NCBI GenBank assembly: GCA_031549115.1
Contig: JAVBQJ010000057.1
Coordinates: 1-28,432, forward strand
Origin: JAVBQJ01 sp031549115
Lineage (GTDB): Bacteria > Verrucomicrobiota > Lentisphaeria > Victivallales > Victivallaceae
DNA: 28,432 nt
Direction: 5' to 3'
The notes under the pieces are model-generated. The model made no database searches, was not told where the DNA came from, and worked only from the letters and a program-made list of their open reading frames with translations. The position numbers and the translations under genes were made by a program. Shown here in pieces: positions 22,253-28,432 of this stretch. Each line of letters opens with the position of its first letter. Positions within the stretch are counted from its first letter, which is position 1.

Positions 22253-24522
22253 TGCGAAAGAATATGTTTATAGCCGGCGTGATCGCGCTGGCTTCCAGCC
22301 TCTGCGCCGCGGAGTTCACCATCACGCTTCCGCCCGAGCCGAAACCGTGGGAGCGCACCGCCGCCGCGGAGCTGCAACACTATCTCGCATTGCGGGTCGA
22401 ATCGCTGGAGGTCGCCGGGGTTCCGGTCACCGCCTTCGCCGTCGGCGACACCGAACGGGCGCGGGAGCTGGCCCCCGGACTGGAATCCGAGGAATGGGCA
22501 GTGATTGCCGACGGCGACCGGATCGTCATCAACGGCGGCGGCAGCCGGGGCGCTCTGTACGGCGTCTATCACTTTCTCGAAGACCGGCTTGGAATCCACT
22601 GGTGGAATCCATTCGAGGAGTACATCCCTCCGAAGGGACCGGTCCGGCTTGACGCCTTGCAGCAGCGCGGACGCCCTTTTTTCCGGCACCGGGAGATTTT
22701 CCGTTGCAGCAACCGGAGCTTTCCCGCGGACGAGGGGCGTTTCGCCGCCCGCAACCGCCTGAATATGGATGGGGCAAACCCGATCCTGCTGCGTTACGGC
22801 GGCGGCGCGCCGTTCGGCTCCCCGGATTTCGTCCATACCTTCGACAGCTACATTCCGGCGCAGGAGTATCTGTCCACGCACCCGGAATATTTTTCGCTGG
22901 GTACGGATGGACAACGGCACGGCGGCCAGTTCGCCGGTCAGCTCTGTCTGACCAACCCGGAGGTGAAAGCGAAAACGACCCGGAAGCTGTTCGAATACAT
23001 TTCCGCGGACATCGCAACCGCGGAGGCGGACGGAACGGCAATTCCGACGATCTACGATATCTCGATCAACGACAACAGCTACCCGTGCCGCTGCCCGGAG
23101 TGCGCCGAAGTCGCGGCGAAGCACAACGAATCCGGACTGCTGCTGCTTTTCCTCAACGATATCGCCGGGGAGCTGAAGGACGCATACCCGGATTACCGGA
23201 TCAGCACGCTGGCCTATTACTATACCGAAGACGCTCCCCGCGGCGTCAAACCGACGGAAAATGTATTGGTCCGGCTGTGCGACACCGCCACCAACCAGGC
23301 CGCCGGCTGCGACGCGCCGGAGAACCGTCATTTCACCGAAAAACTGCGCCAATGGGGCGAGCTGGGGCCGATCTATGTCTGGGATTACGCCGTCACCTTC
23401 ATCAAGCCCGGACTGCCGTTCCCGAGCGAATATGCCTATGCGTCTTACTTCCGGACATTTGCGCGGGACAATGTGACCGGGGTCTTTCTCGAACATGAAT
23501 TTCCCCAGTGCGGCGACATGTACGATTTGAAACTCTTCCTGGAAGCCAAACTGATGGAGGACCCGCAGGCCGATGTGGAACAGCTCAAAACGATCTTCAT
23601 GACCCGCTATTACGGCCCCGCCGCGCCTTATATCGTTTCGTACCGGGAAATGCTGCGCGACGCGGCGCTGGAAAACGACGCCTTTGTCGGCTGGATGGCG
23701 CGGCCCGGATCGTTCGCCTACATCGCCGTCGACGACCTGATCGCGATGCAGGCATTGTTCGACCGCGCCCAAGACGCCCTCACCGGGGAAGACGATGCCC
23801 TTTACCGCACCCGCCTGGAACGCGCCCGCTTCGGCCTGGACCGGCTGAGCTGGCTATTGTGGCAGCACTATGTCGCAACCTGGAACGAGTCCGGCCGCGT
23901 CCGGGCGGACTTTCCGCTCGACCGGGAGACGATTTTTGACCGGGCGACACGTACCTTCGCCGCCGCCACCGAAAAGCTCACCGATCACGATTCGCTCCGG
24001 CAGACTCTCGCCGAAGAGATCGCCACGATGCGTACCCTGCCGGATGATGCGGCAAAACCGGCGTTTCCGGGGCGGCCGGACGCGTTGGTGTTCAACGCCG
24101 GATTCTTTGCCGTGCACGGCGCGCACTTCGCGTTGACCGCCGACCCCGGCAGCCCCTGCGGGCTGGCGGCCCGCGGCCGCGTGGACGGCAACGCCGCCAA
24201 GTTCGCTTTCCCGCTCAACAACGGCGTCTATTGCGATGTGCTTCGCGTCACGCAGACCAACCGGCTGATCGGAGCGGAGGAAAACCCCGGCAACGGCGAT
24301 TACAAATGGTACGATCTCGGCACGTTCGACATCGATCCGAACGCCTTTTTCTTCATTACCAACGACTGGGAGCTGCAACTCGAATTTGCGGCGGCGCGCT
24401 TCACCGGCAAGGCCGAAATCCATGCCAGTGTCAAATTGACGGGCCCGGCCTTCGACTCCGCGTCCGCGGCTACGGAAAGCTTCTTTTATATCGACCGGAT
24501 CGCTTTGCTGCCGGTTCGGTGA
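22252..24522 (+). CDS. Secreted DUF4838 protein with GH67-like N-terminal domain
   Basis: This 756-aa protein has a signal peptide (MRKNMFIAGVIALASSLCAA). Residues about 25-130 resemble the alpha-glucuronidase/hexosaminidase 'domain 2' fold (ERTAAAELQHYLALRV, DRIVINGGGSRGALYGVYHFLE, GIHWWNPFEEYIP). Next comes a long TIM-barrel-like DUF4838 region (about 160-560) with HTFDSYIPAQEYLSTHPEYFSL, the Cys279-x-Cys281-x2-Cys284 cluster in YPCRCPECAEV, and VWDYAVTFIKPGLPFPS. The last about 100 residues look like a beta-sandwich. DUF4838 proteins sit in polysaccharide-utilisation loci and are presumed glycosidases. The TGA of pseudopilin C and this ATG overlap by one base, and AAGGA (22242-22246) precedes it, so the pair is translationally coupled. 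Substrate unknown; an acidic sugar would fit the N-terminal domain. Confidence 0.87.
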   Translation: MRKNMFIAGVIALASSLCAAEFTITLPPEPKPWERTAAAELQHYLALRVESLEVAGVPVTAFAVGDTERARELAPGLESEEWAVIADGDRIVINGGGSRGALYGVYHFLEDRLGIHWWNPFEEYIPPKGPVRLDALQQRGRPFFRHREIFRCSNRSFPADEGRFAARNRLNMDGANPILLRYGGGAPFGSPDFVHTFDSYIPAQEYLSTHPEYFSLGTDGQRHGGQFAGQLCLTNPEVKAKTTRKLFEYISADIATAEADGTAIPTIYDISINDNSYPCRCPECAEVAAKHNESGLLLLFLNDIAGELKDAYPDYRISTLAYYYTEDAPRGVKPTENVLVRLCDTATNQAAGCDAPENRHFTEKLRQWGELGPIYVWDYAVTFIKPGLPFPSEYAYASYFRTFARDNVTGVFLEHEFPQCGDMYDLKLFLEAKLMEDPQADVEQLKTIFMTRYYGPAAPYIVSYREMLRDAALENDAFVGWMARPGSFAYIAVDDLIAMQALFDRAQDALTGEDDALYRTRLERARFGLDRLSWLLWQHYVATWNESGRVRADFPLDRETIFDRATRTFAAATEKLTDHDSLRQTLAEEIATMRTLPDDAAKPAFPGRPDALVFNAGFFAVHGAHFALTADPGSPCGLAARGRVDGNAAKFAFPLNNGVYCDVLRVTQTNRLIGAEENPGNGDYKWYDLGTFDIDPNAFFFITNDWELQLEFAAARFTGKAEIHASVKLTGPAFDSASAATESFFYIDRIALLPVR

Positions 24523-24553
24523 CCGGAACTCGAAAAAGGTCATTTTTCTTCAA

Positions 24554-24577
24554 CCCGGGTATTGACATTTCCCGGGT
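24554..24577. repeat. CCCGGGT direct repeat around the -35 box
   Basis: CCCGGGT occurs at 24554-24560 and 24571-24577, 17 bp start to start, the first just before TTGACA and the second within the spacer. CCCGGG is itself a palindrome, so both copies could be operators, most likely for the downstream GntR-type protein. Confidence 0.4.
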
Positions 24578-24590
24578 TTTATATTATAAT
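24562..24590 (+). promoter_or_regulatory. Consensus sigma-70 promoter of the regulator-sialidase fusion gene
   Basis: TTGACA (24562-24567) and TATAAT (24585-24590), both perfect, are separated by the ideal 17 bp. The start is expected near 24597, about 38 nt before the ATG, so the fusion gene has its own promoter separate from the DUF4838 operon. Confidence 0.87.
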
Positions 24591-24634
24591 AGAAAGTGAG
24601 CATACAAACATTCATACAAAATCAGGACACCACC

Positions 24635-26926
24635 ATGGACAAGTCGGCTTCCGTCGAAGATTATATACTCACTTCAATCCGTCAGCAACGCTGGAAGCAA
24701 GGCGAAAAGATGCCGCCGGAGCCGGAGATGTGCCGCGAACTCGGCGTCAGCAAAACCACGCTGCGGATCGCGCTCAAAACCCTGGCCAACCGCGGCGTGA
24801 TCGAACGCCGCCGCGGCGCCGGCTCCTATGTGACCAAAGACCTGCGTGCCAACAAGGTCATCATCTTCGTCAACTTCGAGTCGCTGGCACTGCCCAGCGG
24901 CTTCATCTACCGCACGCTGGTCACCCGCCTCAAGGAACGGATCGCCGCCGCCGGGCTGACGCCGGTCCTCGGCATCGCCTCCGGCGCCACCCGGGAGGAG
25001 TTCTTCCGCGATATTCAGTTCGAGCGGCGCGACGATATCGATGAAATCGTCGGCGCGATCTCGCTGATCGCCTGCCTGCCCTCGATCCGGCGCTTGATGT
25101 GCAAGCACCGGATTCCGCTGCTGGAAATGTCCGGAACCGGCTATGGCGACGAAGCGCCGGAACAGGACGGCAATTATATTTTCCTGGACAGCAAAAGCAC
25201 GATCCGCACCGGACTGGAGGCCTTCGACCGGGCCGGCATCCGGGATTTCGCCGTATTTTTCATCAGCTCCGGCGCGGAAGGCGACTCCGGGAATGCCGAT
25301 TTTTTCCGCCGCCAACTGGAAGAGCGCGGCATCGCCACCGATGAAAAACACCTGATCGACCTGCCGTGGAGCTGGGACCGCCGCGAAGCTTACGATGAGT
25401 TCCTGCGCTGGTGGGAGCTGCCGGGGCGCCCGTCGGCGGTTTTTTTCGCCGAGGACAACATCTGCAAGGAGGCGCTGCACGCCATCTGGGAGCTGGGGAT
25501 TAAAATTCCGCAGCAGCTGTCCATCGTAACCCAGAGCAGCGGCGAAAAATTCCACTCCCCCGCCGAACTCACCATGACGGCATACGACACCGGCGCGATT
25601 GCCGGCACTCTCTTCGATACTTTGGAGCAGATGCGGGCCGGCGCGGTGCCGGAATTTCCGCGGTGGATCAAGTCGACGCTGATTTCCGGCCATTCGCTGG
25701 CGTCGCCGCACGCCGCCCGTTCCGGCAACGGCAACGGCGGCATTGAAATCGCGGAGCGCCTCGTCTACCGGGACCGGCCGCTGCGCAGCGGATTCGGCTG
25801 CTGGAAAAGCGAAACCGGCTATTGCTTCACCACCGGCGCCGAAATGTTCGAAGTCAACAGCGACGTGTCGGGCAATGACCGTTACGACTGCTTCACCGAA
25901 CGCTTCTCCGCCGATCACGGCGAAAACTGGGGGCCGGGCCGGGAAGTGTTCACGAGTCTCGCCAGCGGCGACAACGTGCACCGGTATTGCGAGTTGTTTC
26001 AGAATCTCGACATCAACAGCAACTCCATCTACCGGCTCTATCTGGAGGGCACTTACGAAAACGATTCCGATGTCTGGGCCGGCATCAACTCTTTCCGCCG
26101 CAACTTCCGGCTGCTGGCGCGCCGGTCGTTCGACGGCGGCAGGAACTTTTCCGAACCGGAGGACCTGACCCGGCTCTACCAGGGGCTCCAACCGGGGGGC
26201 GGACGGCCGCTGGTTTCGTGTTCGCACCTGTTTCCGCTCTCCGACGGCTCCATCGTCATTCCGGTCTCCATCGATCCGGCGCCCGGACGGGAGGGCATGG
26301 TCCGGATGTTGCACGGCCGCGGCTCCCGCAACGGCGGCTGCACCGGAACCGTCTGGAGCGTCAGCGAGCCGATCCGTTTCGCCACCCGCTTCGACGATCT
26401 GCAACTCACCGAGGGTTCGGTGATCGAATTGCCGGACGGGCGGCTGGCGGCGGTGTACCGCGCCGATTCGTTTACCGCGCACGGCGGCAATGCCCGGTGG
26501 AATAAATTTCTCACCGTCTCCGAGGACGGCGGCCGCAACTGGAGCCCGGCGGCTCCGTTATTGCATAACGACGGCTCCGAGGTCTGCTCGCCGTGTTCGA
26601 TGCCGCGGCTCTGGCTGCATTCCTCGGGCAAGGTGTTTTTCATCGGCAATATCTGGCCGCGCCAGGTGGAATTGATGCGCAGCCGCAACGTGCTGTCGAT
26701 CGCCGAAATCAATCCGGATACGCTCCGGGTCAAACCGGAGACGGTAACCGCGATCGACGGCCACGGCAACGGCGACCATCCGTATCTGGCGTTGTCCAAC
26801 TTCACCGTCACCGAGGATCGCCGAAACGGCGATATTCTGGTATTCTGCCCCAAGGCTTACACCCGGAAATTCGAGCTCCCCGACTGCGTGCTGATGCGCT
26901 ACCGGATCCGAATCGATCACGATTGA
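24635..26926 (+). CDS. GntR/LacI-type transcription regulator fused to a sialidase-like beta-propeller
   Basis: One unbroken frame encodes 763 residues. Residues about 5-70 are a GntR winged helix (KMPPEPEMCRELGVSKTTLRIALK, GAGSYVTKD). Residues about 75-360 are a LacI-type sugar-binding domain (KVIIFVNFES, DGNYIFLDSKSTIRTGLEAF, SAVFFAEDNICKEALHAIWELG, QLSIVTQSS) ending in SGHSL, as a complete regulator would. A Gly/Asn linker SGNGNGG (363-369) follows, then about 390 residues of sialidase-type propeller with three Asp-boxes: SADHGENW (425-432), SFDGGRNF (498-505) and SEDGGRNW (629-636). RDRP just after the linker could be the FRIP-like motif. There is no signal peptide, so the propeller must be cytoplasmic. 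AGGA precedes the ATG at 24635; a GTG at 24596 is rejected because it lies at the predicted transcription start. Whether the propeller is enzyme or sensor is open. Confidence 0.93.
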   Translation: MDKSASVEDYILTSIRQQRWKQGEKMPPEPEMCRELGVSKTTLRIALKTLANRGVIERRRGAGSYVTKDLRANKVIIFVNFESLALPSGFIYRTLVTRLKERIAAAGLTPVLGIASGATREEFFRDIQFERRDDIDEIVGAISLIACLPSIRRLMCKHRIPLLEMSGTGYGDEAPEQDGNYIFLDSKSTIRTGLEAFDRAGIRDFAVFFISSGAEGDSGNADFFRRQLEERGIATDEKHLIDLPWSWDRREAYDEFLRWWELPGRPSAVFFAEDNICKEALHAIWELGIKIPQQLSIVTQSSGEKFHSPAELTMTAYDTGAIAGTLFDTLEQMRAGAVPEFPRWIKSTLISGHSLASPHAARSGNGNGGIEIAERLVYRDRPLRSGFGCWKSETGYCFTTGAEMFEVNSDVSGNDRYDCFTERFSADHGENWGPGREVFTSLASGDNVHRYCELFQNLDINSNSIYRLYLEGTYENDSDVWAGINSFRRNFRLLARRSFDGGRNFSEPEDLTRLYQGLQPGGGRPLVSCSHLFPLSDGSIVIPVSIDPAPGREGMVRMLHGRGSRNGGCTGTVWSVSEPIRFATRFDDLQLTEGSVIELPDGRLAAVYRADSFTAHGGNARWNKFLTVSEDGGRNWSPAAPLLHNDGSEVCSPCSMPRLWLHSSGKVFFIGNIWPRQVELMRSRNVLSIAEINPDTLRVKPETVTAIDGHGNGDHPYLALSNFTVTEDRRNGDILVFCPKAYTRKFELPDCVLMRYRIRIDHD

Positions 26927-26969
26927 TTCCAACCGCCCGCGAAAATTCGCTGAAAGTGCAATACCGGCC

Positions 26970-26998
26970 TTGACTTTTGCCCGGAGGGGCTTTATACT
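26970..26998 (+). promoter_or_regulatory. Promoter of the second GntR gene
   Basis: TTGACT (26970-26975), a 17-bp spacer and TATACT (26993-26998) give 5/6 matches in both boxes and a start near 27005, so this regulator can be made independently of the fusion gene upstream. Confidence 0.7.
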
Positions 26999-27011
26999 AT
27001 TGGCAGTAAAA

Positions 27012-27044
27012 GAACCAACAACATCCACAGGTTCACTTTTGAAC
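27012..27044. promoter_or_regulatory. Overlapping inverted repeats in the leader of the second GntR gene
   Basis: GAACC (27012-27016) pairs with GGTTC (27030-27034), and GTTCA (27031-27035) with TGAAC (27040-27044) around CTTT. The two share bases, so they could be alternative hairpins or an operator just past the transcription start. The arms are short; low certainty. Confidence 0.3.
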
Positions 27045-27067
27045 AGAAAAACACTTCGGAATATCGG

Positions 27068-28123
27068 ATGAAAACGCCCCGGCAAAGTCAAGCGCTGTAT
27101 GTGAAATTAAAGGCGGCCATTCTGCGCGGCGAACTGCTCCCGGATACGCCGCTGCCCGAGGAACGGCAAATGGCCGGGGCGCACCAGGTCGCGCGCGGAA
27201 CGCTGCGCCGGGCGCTGGCGCAATTGGAGGCCGACGGGCTGATCCGGCGCGTCCGCGGGCACGGAACCTTCGTCAACGCCAAAACCGACGGCGACATCAT
27301 CACCTATCTGGTGGCGTGCCCGGATTTTTCGGCGATGGGAATCGGCAATGCGACGCTGGCGCGCTGTCAGCTGCACGGCATCATGCGCGAGGCCCGCAAG
27401 TTCCACTGCCGGGTCGAAACGTTGCCGGTATCGGCGGTCAACGTGCCCGACCGGATCGATTTCCTCAATTTGAATCACCTGCGGGAAAACAGCATGGTGA
27501 TCGTTTCCGGCATCTGGTTCCGGTACGTCTATGAGTTCCTCGGCCGCCGCAAATGCCGGGTCTGTCTCGACCACGAGCAGTCCGCCGAAATCGGCCAATA
27601 CCGCGACTGGCTCACCGACTGGATCAAAATCGAAAACGACGTCGCGGCGGCGGCGGTCATCGGCATGGATACCTTGCGGAAGCGCGGCTGCCGCTCCATC
27701 CTGTTTTATTCATACCGCGAGGGCGAAAGCACGCACGCGGTCCGGGGGAAGTACCTGGAGCAATGCCGGATTCACGGATTGACGCCGCGCATTCTCGAGG
27801 TCGACTTCCGCGATTTTTCGGCGGCGGGGCTGGCGGAGTGCTGCCGGGAATGGCAAATCGACGGTGTGTTGAACAACTTCGACTGGGACGTCAGCGACAA
27901 GAAGTTCGAGGACCGTCCGTTCGGCGAATTGCATGACCGGGTCGATTTTTTTTCCATTGTGCCGCCGGTGCGCCAGAGTTATTTCGCCGAAAACTTTCAG
28001 GGGGCGATTTTCGACAAGACCGAGATCGGTTCGCTCGGCGTCCGCAGCCTGCTGCAGGGCGGCACGACCGGACAAACCATCCTGAATCCGCCGGTCATCG
28101 TGAAAGCTCCTGTCGGTAATTAA
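27068..28123 (+). CDS. GntR-family regulator with LacI-type effector domain (no adjacent target operon visible)
   Basis: This 351-aa protein has an N-terminal winged helix (about 8-70) with ALYVKLKAAILRGELLPDTPLP, RQVARGTLRRALAQLEADGLI-like spacing and RGHGTFVNAK. A divergent periplasmic-binding-type domain follows (ITYLVACPDFSAMGIGN, AAAVIGMDTLRKRGCRSILFYSY, WQIDGVLNNFDWD). The effector is presumably a sugar. The start at 27068 is supported by a promoter and leader upstream, but only a weak GGA is near the ATG. It lies 141 bp after the fusion gene on the same strand, and no hydrolase or pseudopilin follows within the window: an IscB-type element begins almost at its stop, which may have separated it from its target operon. 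Confidence 0.9.
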   Translation: MKTPRQSQALYVKLKAAILRGELLPDTPLPEERQMAGAHQVARGTLRRALAQLEADGLIRRVRGHGTFVNAKTDGDIITYLVACPDFSAMGIGNATLARCQLHGIMREARKFHCRVETLPVSAVNVPDRIDFLNLNHLRENSMVIVSGIWFRYVYEFLGRRKCRVCLDHEQSAEIGQYRDWLTDWIKIENDVAAAAVIGMDTLRKRGCRSILFYSYREGESTHAVRGKYLEQCRIHGLTPRILEVDFRDFSAAGLAECCREWQIDGVLNNFDWDVSDKKFEDRPFGELHDRVDFFSIVPPVRQSYFAENFQGAIFDKTEIGSLGVRSLLQGGTTGQTILNPPVIVKAPVGN

Positions 28124-28139
28124 ATCATAATAAAAATCG

Positions 28140-28393
28140 AGCCACGGGCCGAAACCGCAGGTAAGGAGCACTGGGAAGTGCTCCGGAGCCACCCGAGGAA
28201 GCGATGGTGGAGATTGAACGGGAAGCGTGAGCGACGGTTCAATCTCCACATAGAGCGGACGAGGCTGACGCACCGGCGGCAGACAAAAAACGAAAAGATA
28301 CCATGTATAGGTGACAGGAAATCGGAGTAGAAAAAAACTCCTTTGTCAAGTAACTTTGATTAGTCCCATCAAAGCGACAAAGGAGGCACCGAA
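28140..28393 (+). ncRNA. HEARO / omega-RNA-like structured RNA of an IscB-type element
   Basis: There is no gene between 28124 and 28393, but a run of strong hairpins. GGAGCACT-GGGA-AGTGCTCC (28165-28184) has an 8-bp stem and a four-base loop. A 13-bp perfect stem pairs 28207-28219 with 28237-28249 and encloses GC-GUGA-GC (28225-28232). The linkers CCACCCGAGGAAGCGATGGTGG and GAGCGGACGAGGCTGACGCACC... recall, from memory, the HEARO motif (HNH endonuclease-associated RNA), now known as the omega-RNA that guides IscB. HEARO RNAs lie directly before the IscB ORF, as here. In such elements the guide is the roughly 16-20 nt at the 5' end, coming from flanking host DNA, so about 28120-28140 could be this copy's guide. 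The exact 5' end is not determinable by eye. Confidence 0.6.
28338..28385 (+). promoter_or_regulatory. Hairpin that hides the Shine-Dalgarno of the terminal ORF
   Basis: CTCCTTTGTC (28338-28347) pairs exactly with GACAAAGGAG (28376-28385), and TTTGAT (28355-28360) with ATCAAA (28368-28373) inside it around a 7-base loop. The right arm contains most of the AAAGGAGG Shine-Dalgarno (28379-28386), seven bases before the ATG at 28394, so folding would restrain translation. It may also be the 3' part of the omega-RNA. Confidence 0.65.
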
Positions 28394-28432
28394 ATGCAGA
28401 GAAAAGGTAACACGATCAGTCGGAAAAGTCAA
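28394..28432 (+). CDS. Start of an ORF cut by the window edge, probably an IscB-type RNA-guided nuclease
   Basis: ATG at 28394 follows a perfect AAAGGAGG with 7-base spacing; 13 codons are visible (MQRKGNTISRKSQ) and the frame is open to the edge. The short basic stretch alone is not diagnostic. The IscB call rests on the HEARO-like RNA immediately upstream and on the typical short basic leader before the PLMP domain in this family. Alternatives are another IS200/IS605-associated or intron-encoded protein. Confidence 0.5.
   Translation, partial: MQRKGNTISRKSQ

Noticed and set aside
24511..24548. Intrinsic terminator after the DUF4838 gene (CCGGT-TCGGTG-ACCGG hairpin at 24511-24526 and a GAAAAA/TTTTTC stem at 24532-24548).
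   Set aside because: The GC hairpin has no T-run behind it and spans the stop codon, and the second stem is only A/T pairs; too weak to call.
24635..26926. That the regulator-sialidase fusion is a frameshift or stop-loss artefact.
   Set aside because: The frame is continuous with normal codon use throughout, the linker is Gly/Asn rich as in real fusions, and no second ribosome-binding site or start precedes the propeller; only read-level data could reopen this.
28140..28432. Retron ncRNA or group II intron 5' end.
   Set aside because: No GTGYG intron start is visible, and no flanking a1/a2 repeat pair of retron type was found; the hairpin order and the following primed ORF fit HEARO better. 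The downstream protein would decide.
1..28432. tRNA, rRNA, CRISPR arrays or complete insertion sequences.
   Set aside because: No cloverleaf, rRNA-like block, regularly spaced repeat array or complete transposase was seen; the only mobile-element signal is at the right edge.

Overview
The window is a GC-rich stretch, with AT-rich promoters, from what looks like a glycan-degrading, Gram-negative anaerobe of the Lentisphaerota/Victivallis type (PVC superphylum). The evidence is three near-identical '[20 protein letters not shown]' pseudopilins of about 220-254 aa with a C-terminal DGH motif, GntR/LacI hybrid regulators, and a dense mix of glycoside hydrolases, DUF4434, DUF4838, UroD-like and Gfo/Idh/MocA proteins. 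The assignment is inferred from gene content only; there is no rRNA or marker gene. Stop codons TAA, TGA and TAG are all used.

Layout. (1) Positions 3-9488, plus strand: a tight seven-gene operon with spacings from -4 to +24 bp. It holds the 3' end of an unrecognised gene, a SUMF1-like protein, a secreted tandem beta-helix protein, a GH95-like hydrolase, a UroD-like protein, a Gfo/Idh/MocA oxidoreductase and a second UroD-like protein. (2) 9454-12454: a pseudopilin and a DUF4434 protein (minus) diverge from a GntR/LacI-type regulator (plus). (3) 12466-17737, minus: LacI regulator, pseudopilin, LamG + GH123-like hydrolase and a CBM9-like protein, behind a consensus promoter with a 14-bp palindromic operator. 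(4) 17920-20398, plus: pyridoxal kinase (in-frame TAG near its 3' end), HAD phosphatase and trans-aconitate methyltransferase, a metabolic island. (5) 20406-24522: an AraC regulator (minus) divergent from a pseudopilin + DUF4838 pair (plus). (6) 24635-28123, plus: a GntR/LacI-type regulator fused to a sialidase-like beta-propeller, then another GntR regulator. (7) 28140-28432: a structured RNA resembling the HEARO/omega-RNA of IscB elements, followed by the first 13 codons of an ORF cut by the window edge.

How it fits together. Three times the same module appears: a local regulator (GntR, LacI, AraC), then one pseudopilin, then one or two glycan-active proteins translated with or right after it. 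This looks like a substrate-by-substrate catabolic design in which each regulator senses a sugar and turns on one pseudopilin plus one enzyme set. The most unusual single gene is the regulator-sialidase fusion at 24635-26926. Other points of note are the absence of the canonical -1 glycine in all three pseudopilins, the amber codon in the pyridoxal kinase gene, and the IscB-type element at the right edge.
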